Assembly (NCBI RefSeq): GCF_003481985.1
Contig: NZ_QUMD01000013.1
Span: forward strand, 1-64,000
Length of the DNA stretch: 64,000 nucleotides
Direction of reading: 5' to 3'
Source: Clostridium sp. OF09-36
GTDB taxonomy: Bacteria > Bacillota > Clostridia > Lachnospirales > Lachnospiraceae
A program made the position numbers and the translations under genes. Positions within the stretch are counted from its first letter, which is position 1, and each line of letters begins with the position of its first letter. The notes below the pieces were generated by a model that had not been told where the DNA came from, did no database searches, and saw only the letters and a program-made list of their open reading frames with translations. This document shows positions 9,718 through 18,350 of this stretch, one piece after another.

Positions 9718-10941
9718 ATGGAGAAGAAAGATTATCAGAGCGTTCGCTGGAACGGTTATGTGAGAAAAGATGGCCGTATGGGAATCCGTAATAAAGTACT
9801 TGTTGTTTATACCGTAGAGTGTGCATCCTTTGTTGCGAAGGAAATCGTGCGCAGAACAAACCGCAAGGATGTAGAGGTTGTCGGCTTTACCGGCTGCTGC
9901 GATAACCAGTATGCGGTGCGGATGCTTTTAGCACTGGTCCGTCACCCGAATGTAGGAGCCGTGCTTGGTGTAGGACTTGGATGCGAGTATACTCAGCCAA
10001 AGACATTGGCACAGAAGGCAAGAGAGGCAGGAAAGGAAGCAGACGGCTTCTATATTCAGGAGATGGGGGGAACAGAAAAATCCATTGAATACGGCATGAA
10101 GCGCGTTCAGGAATTTTTAAAGACACTGGAGAATACACCGACCGCACCGATGGGTTTTGCAGACTTGATCGTGGGCTGTGAGTGCGGCGGATCGGATTAT
10201 ACTTCCGGTCTGGCAGGAAATGCCACAGTAGGACGATTTTTTGACCGGTTGGTAGACTGGAACGGAACCGCAGTCTTTGAAGAAATCGTGGAAGCAGTTG
10301 GATTAAAGAAGATGCTTATGGACCGCGCAGCAACCGATGAGGTCCGCGAGAAGCTGGATACGACCTATGAGAAAGCGCTGGATCATTGCCGTTCCATTCA
10401 CCAGTTTTCCATTTCCTCTGGAAACTTTGTGGGCGGTTTAAGCACGATCGAGGAAAAGAGCATGGGCGCGACCATCAAGAGCGGTACCAAACCGATCGTG
10501 GGCGTGACTAAGGTTTCCTGCAAGCCGGATAAAAAAGGCCTGTGGCTGTTAGACAGTACTCCGGATCCGTATTTCATGGGCTTTGGAAAAACCAACCCGA
10601 ACGACAGTGAGGGACTTATGGACCTGATCTCGATCGGATGCCAGGTAGTATTTCTGGTTACCGGACGCGGAAGCGTAGTCGGAAGTGCAGTTTCCCCGCT
10701 GGTAAAGATCACCGGAAACACCGTGACCTATAACCGTATGTCAGATGATATGGACTTCTGTGCAGGAGATGCCATTTCCGGTGTTAAGAGCCTGGATGAA
10801 TTATCCTTGGAGCTTGCAGACCTGGTACAGGCTGTCTGCGAAGGCAAGGAGACCAATGCTGAACGCCTTGGACACAAGGAATACTACATTCCATATAAAT
10901 ATCAAAACGTGGATGATGTGCCGCTGCCGTGCAGGGCATAA
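9718..10941 (+). CDS. UxaA-family dehydratase, large catalytic subunit
   Basis: 407 aa, matching the C-terminal domain of altronate dehydratase (UxaA/GarD). Family markers are WNGYVRKDGRMGIRNKVLVV at the N-terminus, VVGFTGCCDNQYAVRML, IVGCECGGSDYTSGLAGN and GRGSVVGSAVSPLVKITGN. The conserved cysteines are probably metal ligands. I start it at the ATG with AGAGGAGAATGTC upstream; an earlier in-frame GTG adds a sequence not typical of the family. The tail ends RYMIP-like (GHKEYYIPYKYQ..) as expected, so the gene looks complete. It works with the SAF-domain protein upstream. Confidence 0.87.
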   Translation: MEKKDYQSVRWNGYVRKDGRMGIRNKVLVVYTVECASFVAKEIVRRTNRKDVEVVGFTGCCDNQYAVRMLLALVRHPNVGAVLGVGLGCEYTQPKTLAQKAREAGKEADGFYIQEMGGTEKSIEYGMKRVQEFLKTLENTPTAPMGFADLIVGCECGGSDYTSGLAGNATVGRFFDRLVDWNGTAVFEEIVEAVGLKKMLMDRAATDEVREKLDTTYEKALDHCRSIHQFSISSGNFVGGLSTIEEKSMGATIKSGTKPIVGVTKVSCKPDKKGLWLLDSTPDPYFMGFGKTNPNDSEGLMDLISIGCQVVFLVTGRGSVVGSAVSPLVKITGNTVTYNRMSDDMDFCAGDAISGVKSLDELSLELADLVQAVCEGKETNAERLGHKEYYIPYKYQNVDDVPLPCRA

Positions 10942-10950
10942 GCGGAACGT

Positions 10951-11139
10951 TTGGATGATTCTGCAATATCTGGAAAAATCCGTCCGGGAATGCAGATTGC
11001 GGTAACCATGGGAAGCCGCGGCATCCGCAATTCCGATATTATTGTAAAGTCAATTGTAGACTATGTGAAATCCTCCATGGAAACGGTTTACCTTGGAACT
11101 TGCCGGATTGAAGCACTTCCGGCAGAAGATATCCGCTAA
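10951..11139 (+). pseudogene. Relic of a DUF2088 / lactate-racemase-like protein
   Basis: In the same frame as the dehydratase but after its stop, about 60 codons read LDDSAISGKIRPGMQIAVTM followed by GSRGIRNSDIIVKSIVDYVK. The PGM-IA-T-GSRGI pattern is the N-terminal core of DUF2088 (LarA-like) proteins, which normally exceed 400 aa. The downstream MGSHGG block is missing, and the last 20 or so residues (VYLGTCRIEALPAEDIR) do not follow the family at this point. It looks like a gene reduced by internal and 5' deletion, not a single-base frameshift. Confidence 0.65.
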
Positions 11140-11149
11140 AGAAAAAGGT

Positions 11150-12112
11150 TTAGTCCATGTCCTCTTCCTTCTTATGGTCGCACAGGTAAGGTGATTCGCT
11201 CCAGTAATCTTTCATCAGCTGGATCAGATAACGGCAAGGCTCATTCAAATAGATTTTTTTTGGATGACTTGCGACAAAGTCCCAGGACGGATGACCAGGA
11301 AGGGAAAAATAAACCAGACGCTTTGTCGGGCAGGCATAGGCACGTGGGATGATCGAACAGCATCCCATGACTTGTGCCATTTTAAAAATAGAATAGCTGC
11401 TTCGTGTTTCCATTACAATGGACGGATGAAAACCGGCCTCCTCCAGGCTGCGGTCGATCAGACTGCGCATGGTGGAGGTTTTTTGCATGAGAATAAACGG
11501 ATCTTTCTTAAATTGTTTTGGCGAGATCTCAGGAAGAAGTTCTGGAAGTGCTTCCTCTGTGGTAAAGCGGGCACCCTGGGCGGCCAGCGGGTGGGAGGCA
11601 GGCACGATCAAAATCAGTTCCTCTTTGTAAATATGCGTATAGTTATTGCGTGTCAGTTGTTCGGTGGGAAGTGTTATAATTCCCATATCCAGTTCTCCGG
11701 TACCGATCATATGCTCCTGTTCGGAAACGGGCGCCTCGATCGGGGTAAGGTGGATATCCGGATATTTTTCATAAAAGTGCGGGTAAATACTGCAGAAAAT
11801 GGACATGCCGCGGTCTGCCATAAGCCCGAGCCGGATGGAGCCGCGCTGAAGCTGGCTAAGATCGCTGATACGGTTGTAAACGTCCTTGCGGATATCCAGA
11901 ATCCGGTTCACGCCGTCTAAGTAGATCTGCCCGGCTTCCGTGATCTGGAAATGGTTCCTGCCGCGGCAGAAAAGCTGGATCCCAAGCTCTTCCTCTAAGT
12001 GAATCAGCTGCTGGTTTAAGGCCGACTGTGTCAGATAGAGCTTTTTCGCCGCCTTGCTGATACTTTTTGTCTCTGCGATCATGCGGATATTTTCAAGCTG
12101 TCGTAAGTCCAT
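11150..12112 (-). CDS. LysR-family transcriptional regulator
   Basis: About 320 aa. The N-terminal winged helix reads MDLRQLENIRMIAETKSISK followed by AAKKLYLTQSALNQQL, and the C-terminal part is a periplasmic-binding-like effector domain. Of two nearby ATGs, the inner one has AGGAG nine bases upstream. It converges on the GalB-UxaA cluster and is its likely regulator, although LysR genes are more often divergent from their targets. The upstream intergenic region has no obvious partner operon on the other side other than a zinc-ribbon gene. Confidence 0.88.
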   Translation of the reverse strand: MDLRQLENIRMIAETKSISKAAKKLYLTQSALNQQLIHLEEELGIQLFCRGRNHFQITEAGQIYLDGVNRILDIRKDVYNRISDLSQLQRGSIRLGLMADRGMSIFCSIYPHFYEKYPDIHLTPIEAPVSEQEHMIGTGELDMGIITLPTEQLTRNNYTHIYKEELILIVPASHPLAAQGARFTTEEALPELLPEISPKQFKKDPFILMQKTSTMRSLIDRSLEEAGFHPSIVMETRSSYSIFKMAQVMGCCSIIPRAYACPTKRLVYFSLPGHPSWDFVASHPKKIYLNEPCRYLIQLMKDYWSESPYLCDHKKEEDMD

Positions 12113-12334
12113 AAGCATACGCTCCTATTCACGGATGTTGTCTTTTTTTTTGTTTTTCTGCTAGCTAAGGAGGATAGATTTTATCATATAGAAGGATTAT
12201 ACTGCAAAAAATTGTAAAATGAAAATAATATCTTCCTTACATGGAAAATATCAAAATGTTATGTTATACTAAAGAACAAATTGTTTGCGTACCGCGTAAA
12301 CATTAACAGCAATCGCGTGAGGGGGTGCCATTTT

Positions 12335-12739
12335 ATGATGCAGCGAATTTGTCCGGTGTGCGACCAGGTGATGAAACATACCCATTACTGCAGTGCATGC
12401 AGATCCTGGGTGAAGGACCCGGTGTATATGAATGTAACCTACTATCTGAATGAGCGCCATCCAGAACATGAAACGCACTGCAGCTATCACAACGAAGATC
12501 CGGATCCTGTGAAAAACGGGACCGGAAAGCAAAAGGCGGCATATAAACCAGCAAAGCCTGCAGTGAACACTCCGCGAACAACGGAAACTGCTGACAGGAA
12601 AATGACCGCGAAAAAAACGGATGCGAAAACCCAAAATCCGGTGAAAAAACTGGTTTTTCTGTATGTGTTCATTGTGGTTCTGTTCTGGATCATCAGTCTG
12701 GTGGGCGGTCTGGTGAACGCATTGATAGGGATTTTTTAA
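12335..12739 (+). CDS. Small zinc-ribbon protein with C-terminal membrane helix
   Basis: About 134 aa. Two CxxC pairs near the N-terminus (CPVC and CSAC, residues about 6-22) form a probable zinc ribbon. A charged, Lys/Pro/Thr-rich linker follows, then one transmembrane helix at the C-terminus (VFLYVFIVVLFWIISLVGG-like). It starts at an ATG behind GAGGGGGTG; a longer in-frame TTG reading is less likely. No function is recognised. It sits just upstream of metF, but the content does not tie it to one-carbon metabolism. Confidence 0.72.
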   Translation: MMQRICPVCDQVMKHTHYCSACRSWVKDPVYMNVTYYLNERHPEHETHCSYHNEDPDPVKNGTGKQKAAYKPAKPAVNTPRTTETADRKMTAKKTDAKTQNPVKKLVFLYVFIVVLFWIISLVGGLVNALIGIF

Positions 12740-12767
12740 ATTAGTATGAAGAGAGGATTTTATACCG

Positions 12768-13625
12768 ATGAAGATCAGAGATATTCTTGCAAAAAACGAA
12801 CCGACACTTTCTTTTGAGGTGTTCCCACCGAAGACGGAGGATAAATATGAGTCTGTAGAGGCAGCCGCTTCCGAGATTGCAAAGCTGAATCCGGCTTTCA
12901 TGAGCGTTACTTACGGTGCCGGCGGCGGAACCAGCCAGTACACAGTTGACATTGCTGCTTCTTTAAAAGCAAAGGGTGTAACCCCGTTAGCGCATCTGAC
13001 CTGTGTATCCTCTACCCGGGAGAAGGTGCATTCCGTTCTGGACCAGTTAAAGGCAGAGGGCATTGAAAATGTGCTGGCCCTGCGCGGCGATATCCCGAAG
13101 GACGGCAAGGTAGAGAAGGATTACCGCTATGCGTCTGAGCTGATCGCTGAGATCAAGGCATCCGGCGATTTCTGCATCGGCGCTGCCTGCTATCCGGAGG
13201 GGCATGTGGAATCTGTAAACAAGACCGAGGATATTCAGCATCTGAAGGAAAAGGTTGAGGCTGGCTGTGATTTCGTGACTACCCAGATGTTCTTTGACAA
13301 TAATATTTTATACAATTACCTGTACCGGGTTCGTGAGAAGGGCATTACCGTTCCGGTGATCGCAGGCATCATGCCGGTGACCAATGTAGCCCAGATCAAG
13401 CGCATCTGTTCCATGTCCGGCACTTACCTTCCGGCACGCTTTAAGGCAATCGTAGACCGTTTCGGGGATAACCCTGCAGCCATGAAGCAGGCTGGTATTG
13501 CTTATGCGACGGAGCAGATCATCGACCTGATTGCAAACCATGTGAACGGCATTCACGTTTATTCCATGAATAAGCCGGATGTGGCTGCGCAGATCAAAAA
13601 CAGCCTTTCTGAGATTATACGGTAG
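12768..13625 (+). CDS. metF: Methylenetetrahydrofolate reductase
   Basis: Reduces 5,10-methylene-THF to 5-methyl-THF with FAD, supplying the methyl donor for methionine synthase. It is 285 aa, the normal length. Family motifs are LSFEVFPPKTEDKY near residue 14, TYGAGGGTSQYT, LAHLTCVSS, LALRGDIPKDG and DFVTTQMFFDN. It stands upstream of the B12-reactivation protein and metH, forming a coherent methionine set. No cobalamin or SAM riboswitch was seen before it. Confidence 0.96.
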   Translation: MKIRDILAKNEPTLSFEVFPPKTEDKYESVEAAASEIAKLNPAFMSVTYGAGGGTSQYTVDIAASLKAKGVTPLAHLTCVSSTREKVHSVLDQLKAEGIENVLALRGDIPKDGKVEKDYRYASELIAEIKASGDFCIGAACYPEGHVESVNKTEDIQHLKEKVEAGCDFVTTQMFFDNNILYNYLYRVREKGITVPVIAGIMPVTNVAQIKRICSMSGTYLPARFKAIVDRFGDNPAAMKQAGIAYATEQIIDLIANHVNGIHVYSMNKPDVAAQIKNSLSEIIR

Positions 13626-13641
13626 GGAAAATATGGATTTT

Positions 13642-13681
13642 TGTTCACTGGCAAGGGCTGAATGGCTTGCATGCGTGAACA
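13642..13681. repeat. Intergenic hairpin (GTGAACA family)
   Basis: TGTTCAC pairs with GTGAACA, and GCAAG with CTTGC, around a loop of about 10 nt, just after metF. It belongs to the repeated hairpin group described in the findings. There is no T-tract. Confidence 0.65.
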
Positions 13682-13711
13682 GAGACCAGAAACTACGGAG
13701 AAATTTTATTC

Positions 13712-14365
13712 ATGGGAAATACATTTCAGTGGAATGACCGGGAACTTTTGCGCTATCTGGGCTGCAAAAATGGCACTGTACCGGATGAAAATACGAAAGT
13801 CCTGATCGACCAGTGTAAGCAGGAACTGGAGCAGGCAGCTTCCCCGCGGGTAACCTGGAGGGAGTATCCGCTGTCCATTCAGGACCACGTGATCGATATG
13901 ACCTGTTTTCAGACAAGGAGCAAAAGCCTGGAGCGGAATCTAAAGGATTGTGAGCAGATCCTGTTGTTTGCGGCAACGCTTGGCAGTCAGGTGGATGTAT
14001 TGCTGCACCGCTATAACATGATCCAGATGAGTAAGGCGGTGGTCATGCAGGCGGCATCGGTTGCCATGCTGGAGACCTTCTGCGACGAAGAAAACCAGAA
14101 GCTGAAAGAAGCCTATCAGGAAAAAGGCTGGTATCTGCGCCCGAGATTCAGTCCGGGCTATGGGGATTTTCCGCTGGAATGCCAGCGGCAGATCGCACCG
14201 GCACTGGAACTTTCAAAAAGGATTGGTGTGACGCTGACGGACAGCCTTCTCATGGCACCGTCCAAATCGGTGACAGCGGTCATCGGACTGAGCCGTTTGC
14301 CGAGAAACTGTACGGTGCAGGGATGCGAGGTCTGCGCAAAGAGGGACTGTGCGTACCGCAGATAA
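13712..14365 (+). CDS. Methionine synthase B12-reactivation domain protein
   Basis: 217 aa, a stand-alone version of the C-terminal activation domain of MetH (Met_synt_B12). It binds SAM and reductively remethylates cobalamin that has oxidised. The segment RPRFSPGYGDFPLECQRQI corresponds to the conserved SAM-binding loop. MetH encoded just downstream lacks this domain, so the two proteins complement each other. It starts at an ATG behind GGAG. Confidence 0.88.
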   Translation: MGNTFQWNDRELLRYLGCKNGTVPDENTKVLIDQCKQELEQAASPRVTWREYPLSIQDHVIDMTCFQTRSKSLERNLKDCEQILLFAATLGSQVDVLLHRYNMIQMSKAVVMQAASVAMLETFCDEENQKLKEAYQEKGWYLRPRFSPGYGDFPLECQRQIAPALELSKRIGVTLTDSLLMAPSKSVTAVIGLSRLPRNCTVQGCEVCAKRDCAYRR

Positions 14366-14521
14366 AATTCGGACAATACAGGTGTACGAAGCGGCAAGAG
14401 TTGGTGTTTGGCGGCATTCGTTTGCCTTTTCATACAGTTTGAGACAAGGCAGATATACAAAGCCGCAACGGTCATTGTTTGCCTGACAATGCAAAAAATG
14501 AAAACACGAAGGAGTTTGGTT

Positions 14522-16954
14522 ATGGATATATTACAGGAATTACAGAAACGCATCCTGTTTTGTGACGGAGGAATGGGAAGCCTTTTACAGGAAGCGGGTT
14601 TAAAACCGGGAGAACTTCCGGGCACCTGGAACATTACCCACCCGGAGGAACTTGTGAAGATCCATAAGGCTTATCTGGAGGCTGGCGCGGATATCGTGAC
14701 AACCAATACCTTCGGTGTTGACCGCTTAAAATACAATGAAACAACCGAGTTTCAACTGGAGCCGGTGATCCGCGCGGCAGTAGCAAACGCGAAAGAAGCG
14801 ATCCGCCAGAGTGGAAAGCAGGCCTGGATCGGTCTGGATATGGGACCGACCGGAAAGCTGCTAAGGCCGATGGGCGACCTGGCTTTTGAAGATTGCTATG
14901 CGATTTACCGGGAAGTGGTGGAGATCGGTGCGGATGCAGGTGCGGATTTTGTCCTCATCGAGACCATGAGCGACAGCTATGAAACCAAAGCAGCGGTGCT
15001 GGCGGCAAAGGAAGGCTGTAATCTCCCGATCTTTGTCACGGTAACCTTCGATGAGCGCGGAAAACTGTTAACCGGTGGAAGCCCGGCTTCGATCGTAGCC
15101 ATGTTAGAGGGCCTTGGCGTGGATGTTCTGGGCATGAACTGCGGACTTGGTCCGGTCCAGATGAAAGAAATCCTGAAGGATATTCTGGAGGTTTCTTCCA
15201 CTCCGGTGATGATCAACCCGAATGCAGGTCTTCCAAGAAGCGAGAATGGAAAGACCGTTTACGATATCGATGCGGCGCATTTCGCAAAGACCGTAGAAGA
15301 AATCGTGGATATGGGTGCCCGCATTGTGGGCGGCTGCTGTGGTACCACGCCGGAGCATATCCGCATGGTGGCAGAACGCTGCCGGGATAAACAGCCGGTT
15401 CCGGTTACGAAAAAGAACCGTACTGTGGTTTCCTCGTTTGCACAGGCAGTGGAGATCGGCAAAAATCCGGTCATCATCGGAGAGCGCATCAATCCGACCG
15501 GAAAATCCAAGTTCAAACAGGCCCTGCGTGACCACAACCTGGAATACATTCTCCGCGAAGGTGTGACCCAGCAGGATCACGGTGCCCATGTGCTGGATGT
15601 AAACGTAGGTCTTCCGGAAATCGACGAGCCGTCTATGTTAGAGGAAGTGGTACGGGAACTGCAGAGCATCATCGACCTGCCGTTCCAGCTCGACACGACC
15701 GATGCAGAGGCCATGGAGCGGGCTATGCGTGTATACAACGGAAAGCCGCTCATCAACTCTGTTAATGGGAAAGAAGAATCCATGCGCACGGTATTCCCAC
15801 TGGTGCAGAAATACGGTGGTGTTGTGGTAGCACTGGCGTTGGATGAGGGCGGTATCCCGGAAACCGCGGAAGGCCGTATTGAGGTAGCGAAGAAGATTTA
15901 CCGGACCGCAGCCGAGTATGGCATCGGACCGGAAGATATCGTGATCGATGCGCTTTGCCTGACGGTAAGTTCAGACAGCCAGGGCGCCATCACGACACTG
16001 GAAACATTACGACGGGTGCGTGATGAACTCCACGGAAAGACCATTTTAGGTGTGTCTAATATTTCCTTCGGACTTCCACAGCGAGAGATCATCAACGCGG
16101 CGTTCTTCACCATGGCGATGCAGAATGGCTTAAGCGCTGCGATCATCAACCCGAATTCCGAGGCGATGATGCGTGCGTACTACAGCTTCCGCGCGCTGAT
16201 GAATTTAGACCCGCAGTGCAGTGAGTACATTTCCGTCTACAGCGGTCAGGTAGCATGCCTGGGACAGAGCGCGGTGACTGGAAATGGCGGTTCGGCAGCA
16301 GGAAGCGCAGCCGGAGCAGCAGGCGGTCAGGGAACTTCTGATCTGCATGCCAGCATTGTAAAGGGCCTGAAGGATCAGGCTGTACATGCGGCGCGAGAAC
16401 TTCTGGAAACCCAGGATGCGTTAGATGTCATCAACAGCCAGATCATCCCGGCACTCGATGTCGTGGGAAAAGGTTTTGAGAAAGGCACCATGTTCCTGCC
16501 GCAGCTTCTGATGAGCGCGGAGGCAGCGAAAGGCGCGTTTGAGATCATTAAGGAAAAGATGGACGCCAGCGGCCAGAAGCAGGAGAAGAAGGGAACCATC
16601 ATCCTGGCTACGGTAAAGGGCGACATTCACGATATTGGAAAAAATATCGTAAAGGTCCTTCTGGAAAACTACAGCTACGACGTACTGGACCTCGGAAAAG
16701 ATGTTCCGCCGGAGATGATTGTGGAAACCGCAGTGGAGAAACACATTCAGTTAGTTGGTCTCTCTGCGCTGATGACGACAACCGTTCCAAGCATGGAAGA
16801 AACCATTGTACAGCTTCGCGAAAAAGCACCATGGGTCAAGGTTATGGTGGGCGGCGCCGTGCTGACCCAGGAGTATGCCGATACCATGGGGGCAGACCAG
16901 TACTGCCGCGACGCGATGGCATCCGTGAATTATGCGGAGCAGGTGTTTACGTAG
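14522..16954 (+). CDS. metH: Cobalamin-dependent methionine synthase, lacking the activation domain
   Basis: About 810 aa. The N-terminal homocysteine domain (CDGGMGSLLQEAG; zinc Cys in NCGLG and GGCCGTTPEHI) is followed by the pterin-binding barrel (VIIGERINPTGKSKFKQAL) and the B12 cap and Rossmann domains with DIHDIGKNIV, the cobalamin His motif. The protein ends there, about 400 residues short of E. coli MetH, because the activation domain is a separate gene upstream. A Gly/Ala-rich insertion (GNGGSAAGSAAGAAGGQG) sits between the pterin and B12 modules. The ATG chosen has AAGGAG. Confidence 0.95.
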   Translation: MDILQELQKRILFCDGGMGSLLQEAGLKPGELPGTWNITHPEELVKIHKAYLEAGADIVTTNTFGVDRLKYNETTEFQLEPVIRAAVANAKEAIRQSGKQAWIGLDMGPTGKLLRPMGDLAFEDCYAIYREVVEIGADAGADFVLIETMSDSYETKAAVLAAKEGCNLPIFVTVTFDERGKLLTGGSPASIVAMLEGLGVDVLGMNCGLGPVQMKEILKDILEVSSTPVMINPNAGLPRSENGKTVYDIDAAHFAKTVEEIVDMGARIVGGCCGTTPEHIRMVAERCRDKQPVPVTKKNRTVVSSFAQAVEIGKNPVIIGERINPTGKSKFKQALRDHNLEYILREGVTQQDHGAHVLDVNVGLPEIDEPSMLEEVVRELQSIIDLPFQLDTTDAEAMERAMRVYNGKPLINSVNGKEESMRTVFPLVQKYGGVVVALALDEGGIPETAEGRIEVAKKIYRTAAEYGIGPEDIVIDALCLTVSSDSQGAITTLETLRRVRDELHGKTILGVSNISFGLPQREIINAAFFTMAMQNGLSAAIINPNSEAMMRAYYSFRALMNLDPQCSEYISVYSGQVACLGQSAVTGNGGSAAGSAAGAAGGQGTSDLHASIVKGLKDQAVHAARELLETQDALDVINSQIIPALDVVGKGFEKGTMFLPQLLMSAEAAKGAFEIIKEKMDASGQKQEKKGTIILATVKGDIHDIGKNIVKVLLENYSYDVLDLGKDVPPEMIVETAVEKHIQLVGLSALMTTTVPSMEETIVQLREKAPWVKVMVGGAVLTQEYADTMGADQYCRDAMASVNYAEQVFT

Positions 16955-16958
16955 GCTG

Positions 16959-17010
16959 GTGTCAAAATCTGCATCAAAAGCCTGTATCAAAAGCTTGCGT
17001 CAAAGGCGTT
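16959..17010. repeat. Short degenerate tandem repeat
   Basis: Four units of about 12-13 bp share the pattern G-N-(G/A)-TCAAAA-G-C-N-T in direct orientation right after metH. It is small and imperfect. The rest of the spacer up to the lysozyme gene is AT-rich with no clear feature. Confidence 0.6.
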
Positions 17011-17132
17011 CGTGTTGCAAACATACAAAATAGTAAGAAATTTTTAAAAGAATAGAAATTGAATCTCCTTTCCATCTGGATTACACTAAAACACATGACA
17101 AAAGTATAATCAGGCAGAAGGGAGATTTTTTC

Positions 17133-18134
17133 ATGTTATTTCATAAGAAAAACACAGGCAGATGCCTGGCGGCGCTGGCTCTTTGCGGGTTCTTTGCCCT
17201 GCAGACCCCGGCAGTACCGGCCATGGCAGCACAGGAAACCTTAAAGATAGAAAACCAGAATTTTTACCGCAGCGACGGAACCCAGATCACGGGTGCGGTT
17301 GCAAAGGGCGTTACCATTTCCAAATACCAGAACCAGGCTGGTCCGATCGACTGGGCAGCCATGAAAGCGGACGGGGTGAACTTTGCCATGATCCGTGTGG
17401 CTTATATGGACAGCGAAGAGCCTTACCTGAAGGAAGATCCGTATTTTAGGGAAAATATAGCAGGCGCACTCCAGAACGGAATCCGTGTCGGCGTGTTCTA
17501 TTACACCAGGGCATTGGATGAGAACACCGTGCGCCAGGAAGCGCAGTTTGTGCTGGATAAGATCAAGGACTACCCGATCTCTTACCCGGTTGCATATGAT
17601 GTGGAATCCAAATACCTGTTGGACAACGGAAAAACACCGCAGGAGCTGGCAAACCACGTAAACATTTTCTGCAAAGCCATCGCAGATGCAGGGTACCGCC
17701 CGATGCTGTACGGCAACAACGAATGGCTGACCAAGCATATCGATATCTCCCAGGTCCCGTATGACATCTGGTATGCCCGCTACGGAACAAACGGTGAATT
17801 TACAAACCGTAAGATCTGGCAGTTTACGGAAACCGGAACCGTAGCCGGGATTACCGGCAATGTCTGCCTTGAGGTTTCCTATTATGATTATCCGGAACTG
17901 GCCAATGCAGCTGCAAGCAAAACCTATACCGTTGGCTCCTCAAACAGCGGTGGTCCTGGTGTAAATATGCAGGCCTCCGGCCAGACCCAGGCAACCCCGG
18001 CAGCCGGTCAGTCTTCTGATACCCAGACCGGCCCTGGCACCCAGGCAGGAGGAGCGGTCCAGACCAGCACCTCCCCAACTCCGGCAACCGGACAGGATGA
18101 GAGCCAGCTGACCAAATCGCCATCCGAATCGTAA
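17133..18134 (+). CDS. Secreted GH25 lysozyme
   Basis: 333 aa. It has a signal peptide (hydrophobic core LAALALCGFFALQTP), then a GH25 muramidase domain from about residue 55 (GVTISKYQNQAGPIDWAAMK, MIRVAYMD, FYYTRALDEN, PVAYDVE, IWQFTETGTV). The catalytic acidic residues expected in AYDVE and in the first strand are present, although the strand-1 Asp is replaced by Ser in VTISKYQ. The C-terminal 70 residues are a Thr/Gln/Gly/Pro-rich low-complexity tail with no anchor. It probably cleaves peptidoglycan outside the cell. Confidence 0.9.
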   Translation: MLFHKKNTGRCLAALALCGFFALQTPAVPAMAAQETLKIENQNFYRSDGTQITGAVAKGVTISKYQNQAGPIDWAAMKADGVNFAMIRVAYMDSEEPYLKEDPYFRENIAGALQNGIRVGVFYYTRALDENTVRQEAQFVLDKIKDYPISYPVAYDVESKYLLDNGKTPQELANHVNIFCKAIADAGYRPMLYGNNEWLTKHIDISQVPYDIWYARYGTNGEFTNRKIWQFTETGTVAGITGNVCLEVSYYDYPELANAAASKTYTVGSSNSGGPGVNMQASGQTQATPAAGQSSDTQTGPGTQAGGAVQTSTSPTPATGQDESQLTKSPSES

Positions 18135-18138
18135 ATTA

Positions 18139-18241
18139 AACAATATCTCACAGTAAACATAAATGGGCCGGAAGGTTCCGTCCCCGCCGAATGGCGGGGA
18201 CGAAACCTTTCGGCCCTCGTTCGTTACTGTGCAATATTGTT
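18139..18241. repeat. 103-bp palindromic repeat, copy 2
   Basis: It is nearly the exact reverse complement of copy 1 and has the same length. The terminal inverted repeats are AACAATATCTCACAGTAA and TTACTGTGCAATATTGTT, and the core hairpin is GTCCCCGCC/GGCGGGGAC. It starts 4 bases after the lysozyme stop codon. Like copy 1 it directly follows a gene end. Confidence 0.9.
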
Positions 18242-18274
18242 ATAAAAGTGAGCCCGGTTTGCGGAAAATACCGC

Positions 18275-18303
18275 TTGTATTTGTGGACGGCTTTCGGTAG
18301 AAT
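18275..18303 (+). promoter_or_regulatory. Sigma-A-type promoter for the ComEA-like gene
   Basis: TTGTAT and TAGAAT with a 17-bp spacer lie about 50 bp before the start codon. Confidence 0.5.
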
Positions 18304-18350
18304 AGTACTAGGCTGAATCTGGGATTCTCTTTGGAAACGGAGAGAAGAAC

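Noticed and set aside
11264..11920. 218-codon frame opposite the LysR gene
   Set aside because: No family features and fully inside a well-supported regulator gene.
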